In this document: piece after piece, positions 52,663-60,533 of the stretch | Layout: every line of letters starts with the position of its first letter | How positions within the stretch are numbered: the stretch's first letter is position 1 | From: Prevotella sp. | Lineage (GTDB): Bacteria; Bacteroidota; Bacteroidia; Bacteroidales; Bacteroidaceae | Direction of reading: 5' to 3' | DNA length: 64,000 nt | NCBI GenBank assembly: GCA_017462915.1 | Contig: JAFTQG010000055.1 | Coordinates: 62,001 to 126,000 of the forward strand | Position numbers and translations under genes: made by a program | Notes under the pieces: generated by a model | What the model was told of the DNA's origin: nothing | Seen by the model: only the letters and a program-made list of their open reading frames with translations | Databases searched by the model: none

Positions 52663-52699
52663 GCCGTTTCGCGTGAAACTGCCGTTTCTTTTCGTGAAA
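52663..52699. promoter_or_regulatory. Twin dyads upstream of the giant protein promoter
   Basis: GCCGTTTCGCGTGAAACT (52663-52680) and GCCGTTTCTTTTCGTGAAAT (52681-52700) are direct repeats at 18-nt spacing, each with internal GTTTC/GTGAAA symmetry. They lie 35-70 nt upstream of the -7 element, where an activator would bind. The LytTR gene is next door, but the spacing differs from the usual 21 nt of LytTR half-sites. Confidence 0.4.
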
Positions 52700-52729
52700 T
52701 GAACAAGACATCATTCGTCGCATATAAAA

Positions 52730-52797
52730 CATCTGCGTAATCTGCCGAATCTGCGTGCTGTAGGTGTGTCACGCGGATTCGGCAGATTACGCAGATG
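52730..52797. repeat. ATCTGCGT-type palindrome, copy 1
   Basis: 28-nt arms at 52730-52757 and 52770-52797 pair with one mismatch around a 12-nt loop. Each arm is made of three 9-nt units (ATCTGCGTA, ATCTGCCGA, ATCTGCGTG). A degenerate GATAGCCGGGATAGG follows at 52830. Confidence 0.85.
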
Positions 52798-52903
52798 ATT
52801 ATTTTCTCCGGTTGTGCGGTTGTCTGGTGATAGCCGGGATAGGAAATATATCATAAGATGCGCAACAGTTCTTCTGCTTACCATTTTTGACTATATATAA
52901 ATT

Positions 52904-52971
52904 AATCTGCGTCATCTGCTGAATCTGCGTGACATATTTACAGCACGCAGATTCAGCAGATGACGCAGATT
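52904..52971. repeat. ATCTGCGT-type palindrome, copy 2
   Basis: Perfect 28-nt arms at 52904-52931 and 52944-52971 with a 12-nt loop (ACATATTTACAG). Units are ATCTGCGTC, ATCTGCTGA, ATCTGCGTG. It lies 63 nt from the end of the LytTR gene and could end its transcript, though no T-run follows. Confidence 0.85.
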
Positions 52972-53034
52972 CTTATTCCTTGTTTACCGGCAGAGCAGAC
53001 GATAAGGAATGACAGCAGGAACATACGGGCACTG

Positions 53035-53391
53035 TCAGGACTTCCTTCCGAGGCTCTCGATAAGGTCTCTGAGTATCTGTTTCGGCAGATGTATGGAATG
53101 GTTGTTGCCGTGGGAATCGGCAAGCACCACTATCTGCTTCACGGTATTGATGTGGAAGACCACCCTCGTGTTGATGACGTATGTCCGTCCCACTCTGATG
53201 AGGAACGGCTCGTCGGGAAACTTCTCGTCCAGCAGTCCCATGACCGTGGAGAGCCCGTAGGGCACCATGAAATGGTTGCCGGAGAGGTAGTATACATGGG
53301 TGTAGTGGTCGTCGGCCTGCATATACATCACTTTGTTGCAGTCGATGACATAGAGCTCATTGTGAGCGCAGAGGCTGATTGTCGAGTTCAT
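53035..53391 (-). CDS. LytTR-family DNA-binding regulator, 118 aa
   Basis: Consists almost wholly of a LytTR domain: KVMYMQADDHYTHVYYLSGN, HFMVPYGLSTVMGLLDEKFP, FLIRVGRTYVINTRVVFHIN and HSIHLPKQILRDLIES. There is no receiver or membrane domain in this frame, so it resembles the stand-alone LytTR regulators of Bacteroidetes. The ATG at 53391 is chosen because the in-frame extension to 53544 runs into a repeat. It is 500-600 nt downstream of a very good promoter (54018-54048) with a decayed coding relic in between, so the regulator may once have been part of a longer or two-gene unit. A possible target is the adjacent secreted-protein cluster (inference). Confidence 0.85.
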   Translation of the reverse strand: MNSTISLCAHNELYVIDCNKVMYMQADDHYTHVYYLSGNHFMVPYGLSTVMGLLDEKFPDEPFLIRVGRTYVINTRVVFHINTVKQIVVLADSHGNNHSIHLPKQILRDLIESLGRKS

Positions 53392-53470
53392 ACCGTGTCG
53401 TTGGTTGCGCTTTTTCCGGTTTCGCATGACCCTCGCCAGTGTTCCCTTGTGGACGTGAAAAAAACATTCT

Positions 53471-53607
53471 AATCTGAACCTGCGTGACATATCTACAGCA
53501 CGCAGATTTCGCTGATGACGCAGATATTCTTTCTTGGATTCCATCCGACCATCTTCACGCTCGGCATAGCAAGCAAGCTCCGCTGCTCGCGCTTAATCAG
53601 ATGGCTG
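53471..53607. repeat. Degenerate ATCTGCGT palindrome (copy 3) joined to GCTTAA-type copy 6
   Basis: 53471-53525: AATCTGAACCTGCGTG, loop ACATATCTACAG, then CACGCAGATTTCGCTGATGA. 53526-53607: TTGGATTCCATCCGACCATC, CTCGGCATAGCAAGCAAGC, CGCGCTTAATCAGATGGC. The same order occurs at 19088-19193. Confidence 0.65.
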
Positions 53608-53650
53608 GATATATATACATAAAAACGGAAAAGCGTGGGAACATTATACG

Positions 53651-53925
53651 CTACTGTCCTGCACACCGTGGCTCTCGCATTGCCTGTACTCGAAGGAACA
53701 GCAACGAAATCCCCACGCCGATATGGACAATAGTCATCCGTATTGGCATATCCATATACATCAGACTTATGGCGGAGAGCAGATCCTCGCCTTGCACGTA
53801 TATGCCAAAATACAGACGTGTATGTACACATCATCATGGGCATCTACCGTTGCCTTGCCAACCCAAGTACAGTTTAGAATTTGCGAGATTCCGGTGTACT
53901 GTTGAACAAGACGTCGTATAAACGC
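53651..53925 (-). pseudogene. Decayed coding relic, frameshifted
   Basis: Two overlapping frames read together as a plausible protein: GISQILNCTWVGKATVDAHD then, after a shift near 53810, RLYFGIYVQGEDLLSAISLM and MTIVHIGVGISLLFLRVQAM, a likely membrane helix, before a stop. No intact start codon is found. It lies under the promoter at 54018-54048 and upstream of the LytTR gene. I do not recognise a family; it may be spurious. Confidence 0.25.
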
Positions 53926-54017
53926 CTATCTATTGTTATGTTGCCTCATCTGCCTGCGTGATTGCCCCTGTCATGAGTCTCTCACAGGAAGCCTCCTGCC
54001 TGCAGATTTGTGCGCTA

Positions 54018-54048
54018 CAAAGGTAATACAAACAAACCGAAATACCAA
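54018..54048 (-). promoter_or_regulatory. Consensus promoter upstream of the relic and LytTR gene
   Basis: On the minus strand TTTG (54048-54045), 19-nt spacer, TACCTTTG (54025-54018), a full match to the Bacteroidetes consensus. No intact gene starts within 600 nt downstream. A small RNA from here is possible. Confidence 0.65.
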
Positions 54049-54191
54049 ATATTTGAAATGAAAAAGCGAAAGCTATCGGAAAGAAAATTCCCGATACATC
54101 TATATAATAACCTAAAGTTACAAAAAAAACGATAACCTTAACCCTAACCTTAACGATAACCATATAAAACTGCATGCCACACCTCACCACA

Positions 54192-54251
54192 CTGTAGGGA
54201 CGTACCGTGGTGCACCGCTGTCCACGGTACTTCCCTACAGTTTACGCAATA
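54192..54251. repeat. CTACAG-type hairpin, copy 2
   Basis: CTGTAGGGACGTACCGTGG (54192-54210) pairs with CCACGGTACTTCCCTACAG (54222-54240) with one mismatch; then TTTACGCAATAT. Matches 463-497. Preceded by GATAACCTTAACCCTAACC-type units (54130-54165) and followed by a short 9-nt-type fragment (54284-54302). Confidence 0.7.
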
Positions 54252-54306
54252 TTCTAATCGTAATCTAAAAAATGATAACCATATATCGGCTATTCCGGCT
54301 ATAATG

Positions 54307-55716
54307 TCACTCTATAAACAAATCATCTAATCTCACTTCGCTCTGGATATTACCGCTATACATATTCTTCTTCAATCCATACGTAGTGACAAATGTCTGA
54401 TGCAGTGCCTTGCGGGTCTTCGTCGCTGAACGGAAAACCTCTGCCCTTTCACGCAGGTGCTCATCATATTGCCTGGTGATTTCAAACTCGCCTTGCGAGA
54501 ATTTCATCTCGCAAAGATTGATAGTCTGGTCACGACGATCAATCAGCAAATCTATCTGACCGCCGTCACCTCTCCATGCACACACATCGCTTTGCACGCC
54601 GCTTATGCCCAGTTTCTGCTTGATTTGGCGGACATGATGCAGGCACAACTGCTCAAAGGAATATCCGCTCCATACTCTACGGGATGGCGAATCAATCATA
54701 TTCTGCCAATGATTCTCGTCCTGTCCGCGATACCCTTTAACATACCGCAAGTGAAACAGCGTAAACAAATCGGTAAGCTGGTAGACCGTTCCACGTTCTG
54801 TCTTGCCGAACGCCGTGTATTGACGGATAAAATCACAATCGCTCAGATTTCGCAGAGCCTTTGTCAAGGCACCGCCATCTTCGATTTTAGTTGCTGCCAT
54901 GATTTCCATCCGTGTCATTCCGGTCGCCTTGCTTGCCAATATTTCAATGATTTGCCTATGCAATGTTGCCTCGTTGAACAGCGAGCGGAAAAGGAAATCA
55001 TATTCCCGAGCCAACGGTGCATTCTGCACGAAGAACAGATTGTCCACATTCTGGGTGAAGCTCATGCCACGCTCGAGCATTTGCAGATAAAGCGGCGTAC
55101 CGCCAAGAACCATATAACACTCAGCTATCTGGTAACGGTTCCAGCTGATGCCGCGTGAAAGAAGATACTGTTCTGTTTCATGCAACGTAAACGGGGCAAG
55201 ATATATACTGCGTGTGGTGCGGTTATACAGTCCGCCTTTATCAGAAAGAACATTCTCGCGCATCCATGTCGTTGCACTGCCACAGACAATCAGTTTCAGA
55301 CGGTTATTCGCCGCTCCCCACGAGTTCCAGAAATACTCCAATGCCTTTACAAAACGGCTTTTCTGCGTATCCATCCATGGAAGTTCGTCAAGAAAGACTA
55401 TAAGAGGCTCATTGCCTACTGACGACTCCAGATATTCACGTAATTGGGCAAATGCCTCAAACCAGTCTTTTACTGCTTTCCATTTCCGCCCTGAATAGTA
55501 TTCCAACTGCCTGCGGAACTCTCCGAGCTGTTCCTTCTTCGTACCTTGGTACATCCCTGTAGAGTAAAAACTGAATGCGTCATCGAAATACTGACGCCCA
55601 AAAAGGTCTTTCCTACTCGGCGACGACCATAGATAGCTATCAATTCCGAAGACTCAGAGCCTATACGTTGGCGCAGTATTTCCTGCTTTTTTTCTGCCTA
55701 TAAGTGTATCTGCCAT
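54307..55716 (-). pseudogene. DUF234-type AAA ATPase gene with two frameshifts
   Basis: An archaeal-type P-loop ATPase with C-terminal DUF234/PD-(D/E)XK-like part. From the ATG at 55716 the frame reads MADTLIGRKK and then leaves the expected frame at an A7 run (55685-55691), meeting a stop. In the +1 frame the sequence continues ILRQRIGSESSELIAIYGRR and RVGKTF (Walker A), then shifts back near 55601 (one base missing in TTGG-GCG) to RQYFDDAFSFYSTGMYQG. From the Met at 55554 the frame is open for 415 aa, with Walker B VFLDELPWMD and DLLIDRRDQTINLCEMKFS near the end. The two changes compensate, so either the gene is dead or the sequence has two indel errors. The promoter is retained. Confidence 0.75.
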
Positions 55717-55741
55717 ATTGCAATGCATTTATTCTTCGGTG

Positions 55742-55749
55742 CAAATATA
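55742..55749 (-). promoter_or_regulatory. -7 element of the DUF234-type ATPase gene
   Basis: TATATTTG on the minus strand, 26 nt upstream of the ATG at 55716. A -33 box is not evident. Confidence 0.45.
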
Positions 55750-55832
55750 ATAATAATATTTCGATTCCATGTCGGTAACTCGTTTTATTTTTAAGTTACC
55801 GATAAAAAATATGGACCTAATACGCAAAAAAA

Positions 55833-56079
55833 ACGATAACATTAACCCTAACCTTAACGATAGCAGGGATAGCCGATATAGCCGGAATAGAAGCTATAGA
55901 AACTATAGAGGCTATAGAGGCTATAGAGGCTATAATATCTATATCGGCTATTGAGGCCTATTACGGCTATATCGGCTATCACCACCCAAAACCACCAAAC
56001 CACCAAACCACCAAACCACTAAACCACTAAACAACTAAACCACTAAACAACCAAACCACCAAACAACCAAACAACCACC
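55833..56079. repeat. Composite repeat: GGTTAA-type units, 9-nt-period array 13, 8-nt arm
   Basis: 55833-55858 AACATTAACCCTAACCTTAA; 55859-55980 the longest array (122 nt) with five successive GAGGCTATA-type 9-mers in the middle; 55981-56079 about twelve ACCAAACC/ACTAAACC units running up to the transporter stop codon. Here the left and right outer arms belong to different unit types. Confidence 0.85.
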
Positions 56080-56080
56080 C

Positions 56081-57112
56081 TCACTTCCCTGCCTTCCAGA
56101 GCTGGTAGGAGTTGACGAGATTGTGCCAGATGCTGTAGCATCCGCCGACGACGGAGGTCACGGGATTGAGGAACATCAGCCCGAGCCATATCACGAAGAC
56201 GGTGTTCTTCTGCCCGAAGGCCTGTCCTGCCGTTATCGCGCTGCGCTCTCCGGCATCGACATAAGTGGCAGGGTCGTAGACGGCAATCTTCCACTCCGAG
56301 GGGTCTTTCACGGGCTGCGGCCACCGCCGTCCTATCGTCCTGCCGAGGCGGAACTGCAGGAGGCAGGCCGCAAGGGAGACGAGCGACAGCCAGAGGAGCA
56401 TGGAGAGAGGGATATGGCTGTCGTATATCGTGCGCACGGTGACGGTGATGGCGAGGGGAAGGGCCACGAGCCAGAGGTAGAAGGGGAGGTCTGGGACGCT
56501 GAGGAGCTTCTCCGAGAGGCTGTGGCAGAAATGGCGCACGGTGATGGCGAGTACCAACGGGCAGAGGAGGAGCGGGAAGACCTGTCCTGTGATGAGGAAT
56601 AGCTCGGTGAAGAAGTCCATGCCGGCGTGTGGCTCCACGAGGGTGAGGAACGCCGGAGCAAGGATGCTCACCATCATGTTGCAGAGGAGGATATATGTCA
56701 CTATTCCCGACATGGAGCCTCCGAGTTTCCTCACTATCACTGCCGCTGCCGTGGCGGTGGGACAGATAAGGCAGAGCATCGCGCCTTCAAGGACGATCTT
56801 GATGTCTGCCGTGGCTTCTGCGGGGAAGAGCGTCCCGCAGCTCCAGGCGGCGAGGGACGCGAGGGCGAAGAGCCCTCCTTGTGTGAGGAGGAGGAGCCCG
56901 TGCCAGCGGTGGGGCTTGAGCTCGTGGGGGCTCACGCGGAGGAAGGAGAGGAAGAGCATGACGAATATCAGCGTCGGCTGTATGGCGCGTGTTATCACGG
57001 TGTAGAGGGCCTTCTCGCCGTCTTCGCCGAGGGGAAGGGCGCGGAAGATGTAGTATGCCAGCACGCCCATCGCCATGGCGACAGGGAGCTTGAAGGTGCG
57101 GAGGAGGGACAT
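56081..57112 (-). CDS. Bile acid:sodium symporter (BASS)-family transporter, 343 aa
   Basis: An inner-membrane protein with 9-10 helices. Family features: IQPTLIFVMLFLSFLRVSPH, AMLCLICPTATAAAVIVRKL (a crossed-helix TATAAAV motif), GIVTYILLCNMMVSILAPAF, and a C-terminal AGQAFGQKNTVFVIWLGLMF, typical of BASS proteins. The substrate may be an organic anion or keto acid; it cannot be told. The ATG at 57112 is used because the in-frame extension to 57259 encodes only the repeat-derived peptide NSHYSLYSFYSGYIGYSGY. It lies downstream of frdB beyond a terminator and a repeat. Confidence 0.82.
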   Translation of the reverse strand: MSLLRTFKLPVAMAMGVLAYYIFRALPLGEDGEKALYTVITRAIQPTLIFVMLFLSFLRVSPHELKPHRWHGLLLLTQGGLFALASLAAWSCGTLFPAEATADIKIVLEGAMLCLICPTATAAAVIVRKLGGSMSGIVTYILLCNMMVSILAPAFLTLVEPHAGMDFFTELFLITGQVFPLLLCPLVLAITVRHFCHSLSEKLLSVPDLPFYLWLVALPLAITVTVRTIYDSHIPLSMLLWLSLVSLAACLLQFRLGRTIGRRWPQPVKDPSEWKIAVYDPATYVDAGERSAITAGQAFGQKNTVFVIWLGLMFLNPVTSVVGGCYSIWHNLVNSYQLWKAGK

Positions 57113-57113
57113 T

Positions 57114-57223
57114 TTTTTGTGGTTATACGGTTGTGCGGTTGTGGGGTTATAGCCGGAATAGCCGATATAGCCGGAATAGAAGCTATAGAGGCTATAATGG
57201 CTATTCTGGCTATTGCGGCTATC
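57114..57223. repeat. 8-nt arm plus 9-nt-period palindromic array 14
   Basis: 57114-57148 GTGGTTATACGGTTGTGCGG-type units; 57149-57223 the array ATAGCCGGAATAGCCGATAT ... CTATTGCGGCTATC. It separates frdB from the transporter gene and touches the start region of the latter. Confidence 0.8.
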
Positions 57224-57230
57224 AGTCCTA

Positions 57231-57279
57231 AAAAACCATTGCAACGACCGCCCGGACAAAGGGTATTGTCCGGGCGGTC
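57231..57279 (-). terminator. Terminator of the frd operon
   Basis: GACCGCCCGGACAA (57246-57259) and TTGTCCGGGCGGTC (57266-57279) form a perfect 14-bp stem with a 6-nt loop; on the minus strand a T-run (GGTTTTTTAGG) follows after 9 nt. It is 30 nt after the frdB stop codon. Confidence 0.7.
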
Positions 57280-57309
57280 TATTGAATAGAGAGAGTGGAT
57301 GTGTCGCTT

Positions 57310-58068
57310 TTAGTCGGCGAGCTTCGCCTTGATGAACTCGCGGTTCAGGCGTGCGATGTTTGCGATGGACTCGTTCTTAGGGCATACGGCCTCGCAGGCA
57401 CGGGTGTTCGTGCAGTTGCCGAAGCCGAGCTCTTCCATCTTCATCACCATTGCCTTGGCGCGCTTCGCTGCCTCCGGGCGTCCCTGTGGGAGGAGGGCGA
57501 GCTGGCTCACCTTAGAGGAGACGAAGAGCATCGCTGAACCGTTCTTGCAGGCTGCCACGCAGGCGCCGCAGCCGATGCATGTGGCGCAGTCCATTGCCTC
57601 GTCGGCATCCTGCTTAGGGATAAGGATGGCGTTGGCGTCCTGTGCCTGTCCTGTGCGGATGCTGGTGTATCCGCCTGCCTGGATGATCTTGTCGAAGGCG
57701 TTGCGGTCTACCATGCAGTCCTTGATGACAGGGAAGCCTGCCGAGCGCCATGGCTCCACGGTGATGGTGTCGCCGTCGTTGAACTTGCGCATGTAGAGCT
57801 GGCATGTGGTAGCTCCGCGCTCTGTCTTTCCGTGCGGTGTGCCGTTGATGTAGAGTGAGCACATGCCGCAGATGCCTTCGCGGCAGTCGTGGTCAAACAC
57901 GAATGGCTCCTTGCCGTCGTTGATGAGCTGTTCGTTCATCATGTCGAGCATCTCGAGGAATGATGTGTCGTCAGGCACATTCTTCATTACCTGCTCGTCG
58001 AAGTGTCCCTGGTCCTTCGGACCGTTCTGCTTCCAGAATCTTACTGTTACGGTTATATTTTTTGCCAT
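57310..58068 (-). CDS. frdB: Fumarate reductase/succinate dehydrogenase iron-sulfur subunit
   Basis: Carries electrons between the heme b subunit and the flavin subunit of complex II at the inner face of the membrane. A [2Fe-2S] domain is seen in [18 protein letters not shown] and GATTCQLYM (residues 58-90). The C-terminal part has the Cys clusters [17 protein letters not shown] (about 160) and [14 protein letters not shown] (about 218) for [4Fe-4S] and [3Fe-4S]. Length 252 aa is normal for the Bacteroidetes type. It is separated from frdA by an unrelated small gene, which is unusual. In this group the complex works mainly as a fumarate reductase in anaerobic energy metabolism. Confidence 0.96.
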   Translation of the reverse strand: MAKNITVTVRFWKQNGPKDQGHFDEQVMKNVPDDTSFLEMLDMMNEQLINDGKEPFVFDHDCREGICGMCSLYINGTPHGKTERGATTCQLYMRKFNDGDTITVEPWRSAGFPVIKDCMVDRNAFDKIIQAGGYTSIRTGQAQDANAILIPKQDADEAMDCATCIGCGACVAACKNGSAMLFVSSKVSQLALLPQGRPEAAKRAKAMVMKMEELGFGNCTNTRACEAVCPKNESIANIARLNREFIKAKLAD

Positions 58069-58071
58069 TTT

Positions 58072-58107
58072 TTAGTCGTTTTGTGGTTTGGTCGTTTTGT
58101 TGTTTGG
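58072..58107. repeat. 8-nt-type arm downstream of the four-helix-bundle gene
   Basis: GTCGTTTTGTGGTTTGGTCG, then TTTTGTTGTTTGGTTA. It is complementary in type to 58484-58521, so the small gene between is enclosed by inverted arms. Confidence 0.65.
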
Positions 58108-58470
58108 TTATTTGTCCTTTTGTTTTACCGATGTAATCAAGGCGCTAAGCATCTTGCGTATTATAGTCAACTGCCCGGATAGTCTTGACTCCGTCTCGTC
58201 GTCAATATAGCCGAAACGGTGACTTAAGACGAGTTGCGTATCAAGTTCGGAAGCCGAGCCGGAGGCTATGTACAGGAAGTGCAGTGTCTCCTTGTCTGTG
58301 CCGCGCGCATACCCTTCAGCTATATTCATCGAGATGGATGTGGCGGCTCTGCGCATTTGCGAGACCATGCCGAACATCTCATCCTTTGGGTATCTGCGCG
58401 TTATGTCTTGGACATCTACAGCAATATCTATTGCGTTTTGCCAGACCTTCAGATTCTTGTGAGACTCCAT
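58108..58470 (-). CDS. Four-helix-bundle (S23/IVP-type) protein inside the frd operon, 120 aa
   Basis: Matches the S23 family that is often encoded in 23S rRNA intervening sequences and also scattered in Bacteroidetes genomes: ESHKNLKVWQNAIDIAVDVQ, YPKDEMFGMVSQMRRAATSI, MNIAEGYARGTDKETLHFLY and ASGSASELDTQLVLS. The function is unknown; it is small and cytoplasmic, with a conserved surface. The Met at 58470 starts the standard N-terminus; the extension to 58518 lies in the repeat arm. The gene interrupts frdA-frdB, and both flanks are 8-nt repeat arms in inverted order, so it looks like an inserted cassette. Expression would be by read-through of the frd transcript. Confidence 0.88.
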   Translation of the reverse strand: MESHKNLKVWQNAIDIAVDVQDITRRYPKDEMFGMVSQMRRAATSISMNIAEGYARGTDKETLHFLYIASGSASELDTQLVLSHRFGYIDDETESRLSGQLTIIRKMLSALITSVKQKDK

Positions 58471-58483
58471 CTTGCTCCAGTAA

Positions 58484-58521
58484 TAACTAAAAGACCAAAC
58501 AACCAAACAACCAGACAACCA
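58484..58521. repeat. 8-nt-type arm upstream of the four-helix-bundle gene
   Basis: AACTAAAAGACCAAACAACC, then AAACAACCAGACAACCAA; inverted relative to 58072-58107. It ends 4 nt from the frdA stop codon. Confidence 0.65.
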
Positions 58522-58524
58522 ATT

Positions 58525-60507
58525 TTAATTCTTATAATTACGTGTCTGTACCTTGATTATCTCATACTCGAGAGGCTCTTTGGAGAGCTCCGGAGCGGTC
58601 TCGTCGTTGTTCTGGTACTCCCAGCAGCCGACATAGAAGAAGTTCTCGTCGTCACGCTTTGCCTCGCCTTCCTCCGTCTGGTACTCCTCGCGGAAGTGTC
58701 CGCCGCAGGACTCGTTGCGGTGCAGGGCGTCGTAAGCCACGAGCTCGCCCATGAGGATGAAGTCGCGGAGGTGGACAGCCTTGTCGAGCTCGACGTTGAG
58801 ACCTTCCTTGGTGCCTGGCACGAAGAGGTTGGTGTTGAACTCCTTGCGGAGGTCCTTGAGCATCTTGAGACCTTCCTCGAGACCTTTCTTGGTACGTCCC
58901 ATGCCGACATGCTCCCACATGATGTGTCCGAGCTCCTTGTGGAGGGAGTCTACGGAGCGCTTGCCGCGGATGTTGAGGAGGCGTTCCATCTCGGCGTCGA
59001 CGGCCTTCTCCGCTGCCTCGAACTCAGGCATGTCGGTAGAGAGGCGCGGCCATATCGCCTGGTCTGCGAGGTAGTTCTGTATGGTGTAAGGGAGCACGAA
59101 GTATCCGTCGGCGAGGCCCTGCATGAGGGCGCTGGCTCCGAGGCGGTTGGCTCCGTGGTCGGAGAAGTTGCACTCGCCGATGGCGAAGAGTCCCGGTATC
59201 GTTGTCTGGAGCTCGTAGTCTACCCAGATGCCTCCCATGGTGTAGTGGATGGCTGGGAAGATCATCATCGGGTTGTAGTATTTCACGCCGTCGATTTCGT
59301 TTGCGAGCTCACCAGGATTGACATCGGTGATTTCCTCGTACATGTCGAAGAGGTTGCCGTAGCGCTGCATGATCTGGTCGATGCCCAGGCGGTTGATGGA
59401 CTCCGAGAAGTCGAGGAAGACGGCGAGGCCTGTGTTGTTGACGCCGAAGCCCTTGTCGCAGCGTTCCTTGGCGGCGCGGCTGGCTACGTCACGAGGCACG
59501 AGGTTGCCGAATGCCGGGTAGCGGCGCTCGAGGTAGTAGTCGCGGTCCTGCTCAGGGATGTCGGAGCCTTTGATTTCGCCCTTCTGCAGTTTCTTGGCGT
59601 CCTCGATGTTCTTAGGCACCCAGATGCGTCCGTCGTTGCGGAGTGACTCTGACATGAGGGTCAGCTTCGACTGGTTGTCGCCGTGTACAGGGATGCAGGT
59701 AGGGTGTATCTGCACGTATGAAGGGTTGGCGAACATCGCGCCCTTGCGGTAGCACTGGATGGCGGCTGTGCAGTTGCAGCCCATGGCGTTTGTGGAGAGG
59801 AAGTAGGCGTTGCCGTATCCGCCGGTGGCGATCACCACGGCGTTGGCTGAGAAGCGCTCGAGCTTTCCTGTCACGAGGTTCTTGGCGATGATGCCGCGTG
59901 CGCGTCCGTCGATGATGACGACGTCCTCCATCTCGTAGCGTGTGTAGAGGCGTACCTTGCCGTCATTGACCTGCTTGGAGAGCGATGAGTATGCGCCGAG
60001 GAGGAGCTGCTGTCCTGTCTGTCCCTTGGCGTAGAAGGTGCGTGACACCTGTGCGCCGCCGAAGGAGCGGTTGGCGAGCATACCGCCGTACTCGCGGGCG
60101 AAAGGCACGCCCTGTGCGACACACTGGTCGATGATGTTGTTCGACACCTCTGCGAGGCGGTACACGTTTGCCTCACGTGCGCGGTAGTCGCCGCCCTTCA
60201 CTGTGTCGTAGAAGAGGCGGTATACGGAGTCGCCGTCGTTCTGGTAGTTCTTGGCGGCGTTGATGCCTCCCTGTGCGGCGATGGAGTGTGCGCGGCGCGG
60301 AGAGTCCTGGATGCAGAAGTTGTAGACGTTGAAGCCCATCTCGCCGAGCGATGCGGCGGCGCTGGCGCCTGCCAGTCCTGTGCCGACGACGATGACGTCG
60401 AGCTTCAGTTTGTTCTTAGGGTTGACCAGTCGCTGGTGTGCCTTGTAGTTGGTCCATTTCTCGGCGACAGGTCCTTCTGGTATTCTTGAGTTTAATGTCT
60501 TAGCCAT
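58525..60507 (-). CDS. frdA: Fumarate reductase/succinate dehydrogenase flavoprotein subunit
   Basis: Catalytic subunit that interconverts fumarate and succinate with covalent FAD. The dinucleotide fold [20 protein letters not shown] lies near residue 39, and the FAD-linking His is in [15 protein letters not shown] near 92. Substrate-site segments are [11 protein letters not shown] near 270, [15 protein letters not shown] near 415 and [17 protein letters not shown] near 450. At 660 aa it is of the long Bacteroidetes/Wolinella type. Second gene of the operon, 26 nt after frdC. Confidence 0.96.
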   Translation of the reverse strand: MAKTLNSRIPEGPVAEKWTNYKAHQRLVNPKNKLKLDVIVVGTGLAGASAAASLGEMGFNVYNFCIQDSPRRAHSIAAQGGINAAKNYQNDGDSVYRLFYDTVKGGDYRAREANVYRLAEVSNNIIDQCVAQGVPFAREYGGMLANRSFGGAQVSRTFYAKGQTGQQLLLGAYSSLSKQVNDGKVRLYTRYEMEDVVIIDGRARGIIAKNLVTGKLERFSANAVVIATGGYGNAYFLSTNAMGCNCTAAIQCYRKGAMFANPSYVQIHPTCIPVHGDNQSKLTLMSESLRNDGRIWVPKNIEDAKKLQKGEIKGSDIPEQDRDYYLERRYPAFGNLVPRDVASRAAKERCDKGFGVNNTGLAVFLDFSESINRLGIDQIMQRYGNLFDMYEEITDVNPGELANEIDGVKYYNPMMIFPAIHYTMGGIWVDYELQTTIPGLFAIGECNFSDHGANRLGASALMQGLADGYFVLPYTIQNYLADQAIWPRLSTDMPEFEAAEKAVDAEMERLLNIRGKRSVDSLHKELGHIMWEHVGMGRTKKGLEEGLKMLKDLRKEFNTNLFVPGTKEGLNVELDKAVHLRDFILMGELVAYDALHRNESCGGHFREEYQTEEGEAKRDDENFFYVGCWEYQNNDETAPELSKEPLEYEIIKVQTRNYKN

Positions 60508-60533
60508 TGTTTTCTTGTTTCTTCAGGGTTCGA

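Noticed and set aside
52664-52681. GTTTCGCGTGAAAC dyad considered as a second parS
   Set aside because: The central CACGTG is replaced by CGCGTG and outer bases differ; its tandem copy at 52681 points to a promoter operator instead.
53936-54190. 84-aa minus-strand reading frame
   Set aside because: It passes through GGTTAA-type repeats and a promoter, with no family likeness.
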